This document shows positions 1-7,286 of a DNA stretch of 34,491 nt, piece after piece. The position numbers and the translations under genes were made by a program. A model generated the notes under the pieces. It was not told the origin of the DNA. It saw only the letters and a program-made list of their open reading frames with translations, and searched no databases. This DNA is from Nocardia cyriacigeorgica NBRC 100375 (GTDB lineage: Bacteria; Actinomycetota; Actinomycetes; Mycobacteriales; Mycobacteriaceae), in contig NZ_BAFY01000193.1 of the NCBI RefSeq assembly GCF_000308555.1, positions 1 to 34,491 on the forward strand, read 5' to 3'. Numbering within the stretch: the stretch's first letter is position 1; every line of letters begins with the position of its first letter.

Positions 1-976
1 CGGACGGCTGCGCTACATCGGCGTGATGCTCTACGACGCCGACGCCGTGCTCGAGGCCGCCTCGGTCACCGACACCAAGGACCTCTACCCGTCGCAGCTG
101 GGTGTGTTCCTCAACCCGCACGACCCGCGGGTGATCGCCGAGGCCGAGCGCGCCGGCATCTCGCCGGATTGGATTCAGGCCGCGCAGGATTCGCCGGTCT
201 ACAAGCTGATCGTCGACTACCAGATCGCGCTGCCACTGCATCCGGAATACCGGACCATGCCGATGGTCTGGTACGTGCCGCCGCTGTCGCCGGTGGTCGA
301 CGTGCTGTCGGAGACCGGCCACGACGCCGAGGACGTGGGCAACCTGTTTGGCGCCATCGACGCCCTGCGCATCCCGGTGGAGTACCTGGCCGAACTGTTC
401 ACCGCGGGCGAGATCGGCCCGGTGCGGGCGTCGTTGCAGCGGTTGGCGGCCATGCGCTCGTTCATGCGGTCGGTGAACCTCGGGATGGAGCCGGATCCGT
501 CGATCGCGCCGTCGGTGCGGTTGGAGCCGGAAGAGATCGAGGCGATGTACCGGCTGCTGGCCATCGCCAAATACGAGCACCGCTACGTCATCCCGCAGGG
601 CGCGACCTCCAAGGCGCACGAACTGGATTCGCTGGCCACCGGCTGCTCGCTGGACACCGACGGCGGACCGGGGATGACCGCGTTCGACCAGATGGTGGAG
701 AAGTTCCAGCTCACCGACACCAATGAGGCTGCGCCCGAGGCGAAGTCGGGGCGGATCAACCTGCTGAACTGGGACGGGAAGAGCACCTCGGGGCTGCTGC
801 CGAGTGCGAACGGGAACGGGGCAGGCGGGAACGGTTCGGCCGGCAACGGCTCAGCCGGGAACGGGCATGCGGTGAACGGATCCGCAGGTAACGGAGCCAA
901 CGGCAGTGGCGTCGACGACGCCGCGGGCGACGAGCTCGCCGACACCGCGGGTAGCGCGACGGGCGGGCGGCCATGA
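1..976 (+). CDS. narH: Respiratory nitrate reductase beta subunit, C-terminal part (5' end outside window)
   Basis: This is the 3' part of the iron-sulfur electron-transfer subunit of the membrane-bound nitrate reductase NarGHI, which passes electrons from NarI haem to the NarG molybdenum site. The reading frame is open from base 2 and begins GRLRYIGVMLYDAD, the segment that follows the last Fe-S cysteine cluster in NarH proteins. The [4Fe-4S]/[3Fe-4S] ligands therefore lie upstream of the window. The conserved body ends near NLLNWDGK. After that comes an atypical tail of about 55 residues rich in Gly, Asn, Ser and Ala, with a repeated GNGSA unit, ending in a short acidic stretch. narJ and narI follow on the same strand, as in a standard narGHJI operon. 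The identity is firm; the tail has no recognised function. Confidence 0.95.
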   Translation, partial: GRLRYIGVMLYDADAVLEAASVTDTKDLYPSQLGVFLNPHDPRVIAEAERAGISPDWIQAAQDSPVYKLIVDYQIALPLHPEYRTMPMVWYVPPLSPVVDVLSETGHDAEDVGNLFGAIDALRIPVEYLAELFTAGEIGPVRASLQRLAAMRSFMRSVNLGMEPDPSIAPSVRLEPEEIEAMYRLLAIAKYEHRYVIPQGATSKAHELDSLATGCSLDTDGGPGMTAFDQMVEKFQLTDTNEAAPEAKSGRINLLNWDGKSTSGLLPSANGNGAGGNGSAGNGSAGNGHAVNGSAGNGANGSGVDDAAGDELADTAGSATGGRP

Positions 977-1028
977 TCGGCAGGCAGTCCCGTGGCTCGG
1001 CGCAGGCTCGCACCGAGGGAGGCTCGCC

Positions 1029-1709
1029 GTGGCGCTGCTGAAGATCCGGCGTCGCCCGGAACCCGTTGTCGCCCTGAGTGATCGCGACCGCCGACTGGTG
1101 TGGCGGACTGCCGCACTGCTGCTCGACTACCCGAGCGACGCCACCTTGAAGGTGCTCGATCAACTGGCCGAAGCGGTGGCGCAGCTGCCTGACGCGGTGC
1201 GGACGCCGCTCGAGGCCGTGGTGCTGCACCTGCGGACGACTCCCCCGCTGGAGCTGGCCGCCCAGTACGTCGAAACCTTCGACATGCGCCGCCGGGCCAG
1301 CCTGCACCTGACCTTCTACGCCTACGGCGATACCCGCAAACGCGGGATGGCGCTGCTGCGGTTCAAGCATGCCTACCGGCACGCCGGGGTCGAACTCGGC
1401 GACGAGGAACTGCCCGACCATCTGCCGGTGCTGCTGGAATTCGCGGCGACGGTCGACCCGGTCGGCGGCGAGCGCCTGCTCGGCGAGCACGTCCCGGTGC
1501 TGGAGCTGCTGCGGCTGTCGCTGTCGGACAGCGGTTCCCCGTATGCGGGTGCGCTAGCGGCTGTCGTCGCCACGCTGCCGCCGCTGACCACCGCCGATCG
1601 GCGCAAGATCGCCGAACTCGCCGCCCAGGGTCCGCCGGAGGAAGAGGTCGGACTCGACCCCTTCGCGATGGATCCCACGATGTTCGAACAAGCCGAAGGC
1701 CGTCGATGA
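1029..1709 (+). CDS. narJ: Nitrate reductase assembly chaperone NarJ (delta subunit)
   Basis: NarJ is a cytoplasmic chaperone that holds apo-NarGH while the molybdenum cofactor is inserted and helps attach it to NarI; it is not part of the final enzyme. The 226-residue all-helical protein contains the family segments LLLDYPSD near the N-terminus and a central RRRASLHLTFYAYGDTRKRG region. I chose the GTG at 1029 because a GAGGGAGG ribosome site lies directly upstream and the protein then has the usual length; earlier in-frame starts would overlap the narH tail and add sequence unlike NarJ. The stop overlaps the narI start as ATGA, which points to translational coupling. Confidence 0.93.
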   Translation: MALLKIRRRPEPVVALSDRDRRLVWRTAALLLDYPSDATLKVLDQLAEAVAQLPDAVRTPLEAVVLHLRTTPPLELAAQYVETFDMRRRASLHLTFYAYGDTRKRGMALLRFKHAYRHAGVELGDEELPDHLPVLLEFAATVDPVGGERLLGEHVPVLELLRLSLSDSGSPYAGALAAVVATLPPLTTADRRKIAELAAQGPPEEEVGLDPFAMDPTMFEQAEGRR

Positions 1710-2464
1710 ACACTCCCCTGCACCTGCCGACCGAACTGTGGCTGATCCTGCCCTACATCGCCTTCACCTCGTTCGTACTCGGCCACATCTGGCGCTACCG
1801 CAATGACCAATTCGGTTGGACCACACGCTCTTCACAGGTCTACGAGACCCGCCTGCTGCGGTTGGGCAGCCCGCTGTTCCACTTCGGCATGGTCGGCGTC
1901 TTCGGCGGCCACGTGCTGGGCGTGCTGATCCCCGAATCGTGGACCGAGGCCGTCGGCATCAGCGAGCACACCTACCACCTGATCGCCGTCGGCGCGGGTT
2001 CGGTCGCGGGCCTGTCGGTGCTGGCCGGCGTCGCCATCCTGCTCTACCGCCGCTGCACCGTCACCGCGGTCCGCAAGGCCACCACCGGCAACGACAAAAT
2101 GATGTACGCCCTGCTCACCGCCGCGCTGGTGACCGGCCTGATGAACACCTGGGGCGCCAACCTGATCTTCGGCACCTACAACTACCGCGAAACCGTCTCC
2201 CCCTGGTTCCGCAGCCTCTTCACCCTCAACCCCCAGCCCGAACTGATGGTCGACACCCCCTGGCCGTTCCAACTCCACGGCCTGGTCGTCCTCACCCTGG
2301 TCTTCCTATGGCCCTACACCCGCCTGGTCCACATGTTCAGCGCCCCCATCGGCTATCTGGTGCGGCCCTACGTGGTGTACCGCAGCAAGGAAGTAGCCGC
2401 ACCGGACAAGCGCCGCTACTCGCGGGCCTGGGATTCGCCGGTGACCCCGGAACGCTGGCGGTAG
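1706..2464 (+). CDS. narI: Respiratory nitrate reductase gamma subunit (di-haem cytochrome b)
   Basis: NarI is the membrane anchor of nitrate reductase. It oxidises quinol at the periplasmic side and passes electrons through two b-type haems to NarH. The 252-residue protein has about five hydrophobic helices. Four histidines match the known haem ligands by spacing: His59 and His69 (10 apart) in FHFGMVGVFGGH, and His191 and His209 (18 apart) in the last helix pair, the same intervals as E. coli His56/66 and His187/205. It starts inside the narJ stop codon (ATGA overlap), so it is co-translated with narJ. This is the last gene of the nar operon here; the next gene is convergent. Confidence 0.95.
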   Translation: MNTPLHLPTELWLILPYIAFTSFVLGHIWRYRNDQFGWTTRSSQVYETRLLRLGSPLFHFGMVGVFGGHVLGVLIPESWTEAVGISEHTYHLIAVGAGSVAGLSVLAGVAILLYRRCTVTAVRKATTGNDKMMYALLTAALVTGLMNTWGANLIFGTYNYRETVSPWFRSLFTLNPQPELMVDTPWPFQLHGLVVLTLVFLWPYTRLVHMFSAPIGYLVRPYVVYRSKEVAAPDKRRYSRAWDSPVTPERWR

Positions 2465-2535
2465 GCCGACAGCCGTCACTTCGGTCAGTGTGATCGCGAT
2501 TTCACGATCGACGACGCGGCGCGCGTGTGCCGCTG

Positions 2536-2931
2536 CTAGCGGTCCCGATCGGCGACCCGGTGCGTAATCGACGGCACGGCGGGATCGGCCCGGTGGTGCG
2601 GCGGTACTGCTGAGCCCGCGTGCTCGGCGTTGTGGATCGCGTCGATCACCACCTGCCGGACGTGGGCGTTTTCGATGCTGTAGTACACCGTCGTTCCCTC
2701 GCGCCGGGTGCGGACGAGGCGCGCCATGCGCAGTTTGGCCAGGTGCTGGGAGACCGAGGCGGCGGGCTTTTCGACGTACTCGGCCAGTTCGTTGACGGAG
2801 CGTTCGCCGCTGGTCAGGGCCCAGAGGACGCGGATCCGGGTGCCGTCGGCGAGCATGCGGAAGATCTCCACGACCAAGTCGAGTTCGTCGTCGGGAATAC
2901 GGGGCGGCAGTTCCTTGCTATCTGCATCCAT
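2536..2931 (-). CDS. kmtR: ArsR/SmtB-family nickel/cobalt sensor, KmtR-type repressor
   Basis: A 131-residue winged-helix repressor of the ArsR/SmtB family. The DNA-binding core runs from about residue 20 to 85, with the recognition helix in KPAASVSQHLAKLRMARLV. The metal site identifies the subtype: His90, Glu103, His104, His112 and His113 occur with exactly the intervals of the five ligands reported for M. tuberculosis KmtR (His88, Glu101, His102, His110, His111; recalled from the literature). The CzrA/NmtR-type alpha-5 site is not intact, since the positions of its Asp and third His are both Asn. KmtR proteins release DNA when they bind Ni(II) or Co(II), so this gene probably represses itself and the divergent exporter. 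The ATG appears leaderless: TATTAT lies six bases upstream and there is no ribosome site. Confidence 0.88.
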   Translation of the reverse strand: MDADSKELPPRIPDDELDLVVEIFRMLADGTRIRVLWALTSGERSVNELAEYVEKPAASVSQHLAKLRMARLVRTRREGTTVYYSIENAHVRQVVIDAIHNAEHAGSAVPPHHRADPAVPSITHRVADRDR

Positions 2932-2940
2932 ACGCAGATA
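2919..2940. promoter_or_regulatory. Probable KmtR operator: 7-bp inverted repeat between kmtR and the exporter
   Basis: TATCTGC (2919-2925) and GCAGATA (2934-2940) form a perfect 7-bp inverted repeat with an 8-bp spacer. It covers the kmtR start codon (2929-2931) and reaches into the presumed -10 elements of both divergent genes. A bound repressor here would block both genes. Operator assignment is inference from symmetry and position. Confidence 0.6.
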
Positions 2941-2943
2941 ATA
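2937..2943. promoter_or_regulatory. Overlapping divergent -10 elements; leaderless promoter of kmtR
   Basis: On the minus strand TATTAT (2943-2938) ends six bases before the kmtR ATG, the geometry of an actinobacterial leaderless transcript beginning at the A of ATG. On the plus strand GATAAT (2937-2942) could serve the exporter gene, giving a short leader that contains its AGGAG ribosome site (2959-2963). No clear -35 boxes are visible. Confidence 0.5.
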
Positions 2944-2969
2944 AGCCTCGTAGGAAGCAGGAGCGCCCG

Positions 2970-4343
2970 ATGATCACCTCGTTGTTCGCCAATCGCGACT
3001 ATATGCGGCTGTTCACCGCCCAGGTGGCCGCGCTGTTCGGCACCGGACTCACCACGGTGGCGCTCGGCCTGCTCGCCTACGAACTCGCCGGGGCCGATGC
3101 GGCGGCGGTGCTCGGTATCGCGCTCACCATCAAGATGCTCGTCTACGTGACGGTGGCGCCGATCGTGGCGGCCTACGCCGACCGGTTCCCCCGGCGACTG
3201 TTCCTCGTCGGCCTCAATGTGGTCCGTGCGCTCGTGGTGCTGGCCTTGCCGTTCATAGATCAGATCTGGCAGATCTACGTGCTGATCGCGGTGCTGCAAA
3301 CCGCCTCGGCCGCCTACACCCCGACCTATCAGGCGATCATCCCGGACATCCTGCCCGATGAGCGCGAGTACACCAGGGCGCTGTCGGCGTCGCAGCTGGC
3401 CGCGACCATGGAGACGTTGCTCAGCCCGATGCTCGCCGCGGCGGCACTGGCGCTCGTCAGCTTCCACTGGCTGTTCGTCGGTACCGCCATCGGCTTCGTG
3501 GTGTCGGCGGTGCTGGTGATCGCGACACGGATCCCGGATGCCGGCGCCGCATCGGACGGCTCCTTCCTGGCTCGCATCTCGGTGGGCATGCGCATCTTCG
3601 CCGCCACCCCGCGGCTGCGTGGGCTGCTCGGCCTGAACCTGGTCGTCGCCGCCGCCGGCTCGGTGATCATGGTCAACACCGTGAACTACGTGCGCGACAC
3701 GCTCGGCGGCACCCAGTCGGGTGTGGCGATGCTGCTGGCCGCCAACGGGTTCGGCACCATGCTCGTCGCGCTGACGCTTCCTCGCCTCCTCGACCGCGTC
3801 GGCGCCCGGCCGGTCATGCTCAGCGGTGCGGCCACCCTGCTCGCCGGCCTCGGCTCGGCCATCGCGCTCTCGACGGCCACCGCGGGTGAATGGCGATGGG
3901 GCGCCGTGCTCGCGGTGTGGGCGCTGATCGGCGCGGGCACCGCCGCGGTGCTGACCCCGACCGGTCAGGTATTGCGCCGCTCCTCACGAGCCGCCGACCG
4001 CCCGGCCCTGTTCGCCGCCCAGTTCTCGCTCTCGCACGTGGCCTGGCTGATCACCTACCCGCTCACCGGATGGCTCAGCACCACAGCCGGTTTCACCGTC
4101 ACCTGGGTCACCCTGGCCGTACTCGCCGCCGTCGGTGCCACCGTGGCGCTGCGGGCCTGGCCGCGGCACGACCCGGCGGTGATCACCCACCTGCACGAAG
4201 TGGGCACCATCGACCCGGCCCGGCTGACCGACGCCATCCAGGTGAGCGAGCGGCTGTACCAGCACACCCACGAGTTCGTCATCGACGCCGAACACCCGCG
4301 CTGGCCGACCAGGACCACACGCGACCTCGCTCTTGCCGGTTGA
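2970..4343 (+). CDS. MFS exporter with histidine-rich C-terminal tail, probable Ni/Co efflux
   Basis: A 457-residue major facilitator protein with about twelve membrane helices up to residue 395 and an MFS motif A-like loop (AYADRFPRRLF) between helices 2 and 3. Beyond the last helix is a cytoplasmic tail of about 60 residues holding six histidines, in WPRHDP, HLHE, HTHEF and AEHPRWP. Such clusters could bind a transition metal. The gene is divergent from the KmtR-type sensor and shares its operator region, so I infer that it exports nickel or cobalt and is derepressed by those metals. The characterised KmtR target in M. tuberculosis is a cation diffusion facilitator (from memory), so an MFS partner would differ. 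Start supported by AGGAG six bases upstream. Transport of a metal chelate or an unrelated drug is the main alternative. Confidence 0.75.
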   Translation: MITSLFANRDYMRLFTAQVAALFGTGLTTVALGLLAYELAGADAAAVLGIALTIKMLVYVTVAPIVAAYADRFPRRLFLVGLNVVRALVVLALPFIDQIWQIYVLIAVLQTASAAYTPTYQAIIPDILPDEREYTRALSASQLAATMETLLSPMLAAAALALVSFHWLFVGTAIGFVVSAVLVIATRIPDAGAASDGSFLARISVGMRIFAATPRLRGLLGLNLVVAAAGSVIMVNTVNYVRDTLGGTQSGVAMLLAANGFGTMLVALTLPRLLDRVGARPVMLSGAATLLAGLGSAIALSTATAGEWRWGAVLAVWALIGAGTAAVLTPTGQVLRRSSRAADRPALFAAQFSLSHVAWLITYPLTGWLSTTAGFTVTWVTLAVLAAVGATVALRAWPRHDPAVITHLHEVGTIDPARLTDAIQVSERLYQHTHEFVIDAEHPRWPTRTTRDLALAG

Positions 4344-4451
4344 GCACGAACACACGGCCCCAAACCCTCGGAAAGACAACGACGTTCCGATCACGAGCAC
4401 GTCGGGCGCCCGGTAGGCTGCCACCGGGCTCCGAGGGGGCGGGGCCGTGGC

Positions 4452-4628
4452 AAGACTCGAAAGCAGAAGGGTTTCGACGTCGTCGACACCTTCACCTGCC
4501 GCGGTTTCGACACCTGGCTACCGTTGCGGATCGTCGGCGGCATCCAGAAGGGCCATCCCGATGACGACGACCTCCTGGCTGCCAGGAGCTTCGCCGCCAA
4601 CCTGCGCGCTCGGGTGGAAGCCGCCTGA
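4452..4628 (+). pseudogene. 3' remnant of a flavodoxin-fold gene
   Basis: This frame encodes about 58 residues ending at TGA 4626-4628. It contains DTFTCRGFDTW, LRIVGGIQKGHPDDDDL and AARSFAANL, which resemble the C-terminal end of flavodoxin-domain proteins (FMN-binding electron carriers or reductase-like proteins). Nothing upstream in any frame resembles the rest of a flavodoxin (no Thr/Ser-rich FMN phosphate loop), and no start with a ribosome site is present in frame, so I read it as the tail of a gene whose 5' part was deleted. The GTG at 4447 opens a different frame without such similarity. The stop codon abuts the stop of the convergent TfoX-domain gene. Recognition is by eye; a profile search of this frame would settle it. 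Confidence 0.5.
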
Positions 4629-4964
4629 TCAGTCCTTGGGCGGCAGCGAGCGGGCGAACTCGACGCCTCGGCCCACCCATTCGCGCAGCCGGGTGTCGTC
4701 CTCGACGTGCGCCGCTGAAACCCGCACCCAACCCGTCATCTCGCGCGAACCCATGACCGCCTGCTGGACGCCGTCATCGTCGATGAGCTGTTCACCGAGT
4801 TCGGGGCCGACCCGGACCAGCAGCCCGCCCTTCCCACTGACGGCCAGCGCCATATTGCCGGCCACCAGGAAGGACAGGCCGCCGAACATCTTGCGTTCGG
4901 CGACGGCGGGGCCGGGTTCGATGAGGTCGCGGATGCGTTCGGCCAGTTCCTCGTCGTATGCCAT
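4629..4964 (-). CDS. TfoX/Sxy N-terminal domain protein
   Basis: A 111-residue soluble protein matching the TfoX N-terminal domain across its whole length: MAYDEELAERIRDLI at the start, the family hallmark RKMFGGLSFLVAGNMA around residues 24-39, and a C-terminal helix. The C-terminal TfoX domain known from competence regulators is absent. Single-domain proteins of this type are common in actinobacteria and have no established function; a competence role should not be assumed. The start is ATG within the bases CACTGTGACCCATGG, a string also found at the start of the XRE-cupin gene at 26626. A hairpin terminator of the upstream VOC gene separates the two, so this gene is probably transcribed on its own. 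Confidence 0.82.
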   Translation of the reverse strand: MAYDEELAERIRDLIEPGPAVAERKMFGGLSFLVAGNMALAVSGKGGLLVRVGPELGEQLIDDDGVQQAVMGSREMTGWVRVSAAHVEDDTRLREWVGRGVEFARSLPPKD

Positions 4965-4995
4965 GGGTCACAGTGTGGACCCCGGCACCGACAAA

Positions 4996-5024
4996 TCCCG
5001 GTCCCGATCGGCTCGGGACCGGGA
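4996..5024 (-). terminator. Rho-independent terminator of the VOC gene at 5043-5501
   Basis: TCCCGGTCCC (4996-5005) and GGGACCGGGA (5015-5024) form a perfect 10-bp stem with a 9-base loop. On the minus strand it is followed by TTTGT, and it lies 18 bases after the stop of the VOC gene. Confidence 0.72.
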
Positions 5025-5042
5025 GTCGCCGCAACACCGAGC

Positions 5043-5501
5043 TCAGGCTCGGTCGTAGGCGTCCTGCAAGGCCCGCACATCGAGTTTGAACATGGTGCGC
5101 AGGGCGGTGCCGACGGCGATGGTCTTGGCCGGATCGTCGCCGCCCATGAGCGTGGGCAGCAGCACCGACGGCACCACCTGCCAGGACAGACCGTAGCGGT
5201 CGGTGAGCCAGCCGCACGGGCCCGGTTCGCCGCCCGCGGTGAGGGCATCCCACAGCCGGTCGACCTCGTCCTGCGTGTCGACGACGATCTGCAACGATGC
5301 CGCGTCGCTGTGCGGGTGTCCCGGTCCACCGTTCATCAAGGTGACCGTGTGCCCGTCGAGATCGAGGGTGACGATGAAGGCCGACCCGTCGTCATTGCGG
5401 GTGATCTCCACGATCCGCGAATTCGGCACGACCGACGTGTAGAGCTCGCCGGCCTCCTCGGCCGCGTTGTCGAACCACAGGAAGGTGTTGACGCTGGACA
5501 T
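5043..5501 (-). CDS. VOC-superfamily protein, PhnB-like (3-demethylubiquinone methyltransferase-type fold)
   Basis: A 152-residue single-domain member of the vicinal-oxygen-chelate superfamily, PhnB-like branch. Typical segments are NTFLWFDNAAEEAGELY at the start, a VTLDLDGHTVTLMNGGP strand pair, and GWLTDRYGLSWQVVP near residues 95-110. The reaction is unknown; members of this branch are usually annotated only by fold and many lack a complete metal site. Start chosen at the ATG encoding MSSVNTF because GAGGAG lies just upstream; longer readings extend into sequence without similarity. It is divergent from a second VOC gene at 5674, but the two belong to different branches and are unlikely to be recent duplicates. 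Confidence 0.85.
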   Translation of the reverse strand: MSSVNTFLWFDNAAEEAGELYTSVVPNSRIVEITRNDDGSAFIVTLDLDGHTVTLMNGGPGHPHSDAASLQIVVDTQDEVDRLWDALTAGGEPGPCGWLTDRYGLSWQVVPSVLLPTLMGGDDPAKTIAVGTALRTMFKLDVRALQDAYDRA

Positions 5502-5661
5502 GATGTTCTCCTCTGCTCGGGTGTGACGTGCTGTCATCCGGTAGTCGGAGCTCGCTGGACCTGCTCGACACATCTCGGCCGATTCGCGAGAAGTTTTTTC
5601 GTTCGGCTCCGATGCGGTCGGCGAGGCGCGCAAACGACCACGACCCGAACACCCACGCTGA

Positions 5662-5667
5662 TAGCGT
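5662..5667 (+). promoter_or_regulatory. Leaderless -10 element of the VOC gene at 5674
   Basis: TAGCGT fits the actinobacterial TANNNT consensus and is followed by exactly six bases and the ATG at 5674. There is no ribosome-binding sequence, so transcription probably begins at the start codon. Confidence 0.5.
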
Positions 5668-5673
5668 TTCGAC

Positions 5674-6033
5674 ATGATCACCGGTGCGCATTCCATCCTC
5701 TACGCGAGCGACGCCGAGGCCGCGCGAGCGTTCTTCCGTGACGTCCTCGGCCTGCCCCACGTGGATGCCGGGCACGGCTGGCTGATCTTCACCTCGCCAC
5801 CCGCCGAGCTGGCCGTACATCCCACCGGTCCGGCCGACGGCGGCCGCACCGAGATGTATCTGATGTGCGACGACCTCGCGTCCACGATCGCCGAGCTACG
5901 CGCCAAAGGCGTCGAGGTCGCCGACGAGGTCGAGGAGGCCGGCTGGGGCCGGGTCACCAGAGTGACGGTGCCCGGTGCCGGCGAGATCGGTCTCTACGAG
6001 CCGCTGCATCCGACCGCGTACGACCTGGATTGA
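5674..6033 (+). CDS. VOC family protein (glyoxalase/bleomycin-resistance type)
   Basis: A 119-residue single-module VOC protein. It shows the usual beta-alpha-beta-beta-beta order: HSILYASDAEAARAFFRDVLGLPHV, a strand pair ending LAVHPTG, then DDLASTIAELRAKGVEV and a C-terminal GEIGLYEPLHP strand with a candidate metal-binding glutamate. Members include glyoxalase I, dioxygenases and antibiotic-binding proteins; the substrate cannot be read from sequence. The start is supported by a TAGCGT -10 element six bases upstream (leaderless). The CapA-type gene starts nine bases after its stop, so the two are probably co-transcribed. Confidence 0.85.
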   Translation: MITGAHSILYASDAEAARAFFRDVLGLPHVDAGHGWLIFTSPPAELAVHPTGPADGGRTEMYLMCDDLASTIAELRAKGVEVADEVEEAGWGRVTRVTVPGAGEIGLYEPLHPTAYDLD

Positions 6034-6042
6034 TCAGCGGGT

Positions 6043-7125
6043 ATGCCGGTCACGGTGCTGTTGGGCGGTGACGTCATGCTCGGTCGTGGCGTCGACCAGA
6101 TCCTGCCGCGACCGGGACGGCCCGAACTGCGCGAGTCCTGGGTACGCGACGCCAGGCAGTACGTCGAATCCGCCGAACGCGTGAACGGCCCCATTCCACG
6201 CCCGGTCGACCCCGCGTGGCCGTGGGGTGAGGTCCCACAGATCCTCGACGACCTCGCACCCGACATCCGGGTCCTCAACCTGGAAACCGCGATCACCGCC
6301 GACGGCAGTTTCGAGCCGGACAAGGGCATTCACTACCGGATGCATCCGGGCAATATCGCCGCCCTCACCGCGATCGCGCCCGACGCCTGCGCGCTCGGCA
6401 ACAACCATGCGCTCGACTTCGGGCGGCAGGGCCTGCTCGACACCCTCGACACCTTGGCGCAGACGTCCATCCGGGCGGTGGGCGCGGGCCGGAACCTGGC
6501 GGCCGCCCGAGCTCCCGCGATCCTGCCGCTGGCTCAGGGACGCCGCGCGCTGGTCGTTTCCGTGGGTGCCCGAACGAGCGGCGTGCCCGCGTCGTGGGCG
6601 GCGGGACCGGACCGGCCGGGACTGTGGTGGATCGACCGTCCCGGCGCACGCAACGCCGAGGAGATAGCCGGCCGGCTCATCGCCCATCGACGCGCCGGTG
6701 ACCTGCTGATCGTGTCGGTGCACTGGGGACCGAATTGGGGCTACGGAATCAGTAAGAGCGAACAGGAATTCGCGCATCGCTTGATCCGCGCCGGGGTCGA
6801 CATCGTGCACGGTCATTCGGCGCACCATCCGCGACCGGTCGAGGTCTACCGCGGCAATCCGATTCTGTACGGGTGCGGCGACGTCATCGATGACTACGAA
6901 GGCATCGGCGGTCACGAGGCGTATCGCCCGGATCTGCGCCTGCTGTACCTGGTCACCGTCGGCGGCGAACCCACGGTGCGGATGCTGCCGTTGTGCGTGC
7001 GCCGGATGCGGTTGCGACGCGCCGGCGGCGTCCAGGCGCGCTGGTTGCGGGATCGGCTCGCCGATATCAGTGCCCGGTTCGGAACGCGGGTCCAGCTCGA
7101 CGCGGATGACATGCTGACGATCTGA
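6043..7125 (+). CDS. CapA/PgsA-family metallophosphatase-fold protein
   Basis: A 360-residue protein of the CapA family (poly-gamma-glutamate synthesis accessory proteins with a calcineurin-like fold). Family motifs in order: GGDVMLGRG at residues 8-16, LNLETAIT near 85, ALGNNHALDFG near 125, VSVHWGPNWG near 230 and HGHSAHHPRPVEVY near 260, where the Asp, Asn and His residues form the presumed dinuclear metal site. There is no signal peptide and no membrane helix, unlike capsule CapA proteins that sit at the membrane, and no capB/capC ligase genes are nearby. A role in capsule formation is therefore not supported; a cytoplasmic hydrolase is more likely. It follows the VOC gene by nine bases. 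The ribosome site is weak (CAGCGGG). Confidence 0.88.
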   Translation: MPVTVLLGGDVMLGRGVDQILPRPGRPELRESWVRDARQYVESAERVNGPIPRPVDPAWPWGEVPQILDDLAPDIRVLNLETAITADGSFEPDKGIHYRMHPGNIAALTAIAPDACALGNNHALDFGRQGLLDTLDTLAQTSIRAVGAGRNLAAARAPAILPLAQGRRALVVSVGARTSGVPASWAAGPDRPGLWWIDRPGARNAEEIAGRLIAHRRAGDLLIVSVHWGPNWGYGISKSEQEFAHRLIRAGVDIVHGHSAHHPRPVEVYRGNPILYGCGDVIDDYEGIGGHEAYRPDLRLLYLVTVGGEPTVRMLPLCVRRMRLRRAGGVQARWLRDRLADISARFGTRVQLDADDMLTI

Positions 7126-7286
7126 CCGATCGCCGGGCGGGGCCGTCCCATCCAGCGAACGTCCGGATGCTCGCGTGGAAGTGTGCGGCGTTATCGTCGG
7201 ATGACTACCGGCCGCCGTCCAGGATGCCGTCAGCGCATCTCGCCGACCGCGGCCGGACCCGGTGCGAACGACGGTGAGGTGCGTGG

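Noticed and set aside
2536..2931. Arsenic-responsive ArsR repressor
   Set aside because: There is no ELCVCDL-type Cys motif, and no arsenite pump or arsenate reductase nearby; the ligand set fits KmtR.
4447..5058. Plus-strand frame from GTG 4447
   Set aside because: It is out of frame with the flavodoxin-like residues and then runs antisense to the TfoX-domain gene; Ser/Arg/Thr-rich without similarity.
5043..6033. Tandem duplication of VOC genes
   Set aside because: The two divergent proteins belong to different VOC branches and share no obvious identity beyond the fold.
6043..7125. Capsule biosynthesis locus
   Set aside because: Only a CapA-fold protein without a membrane anchor is present; capB and capC are absent.
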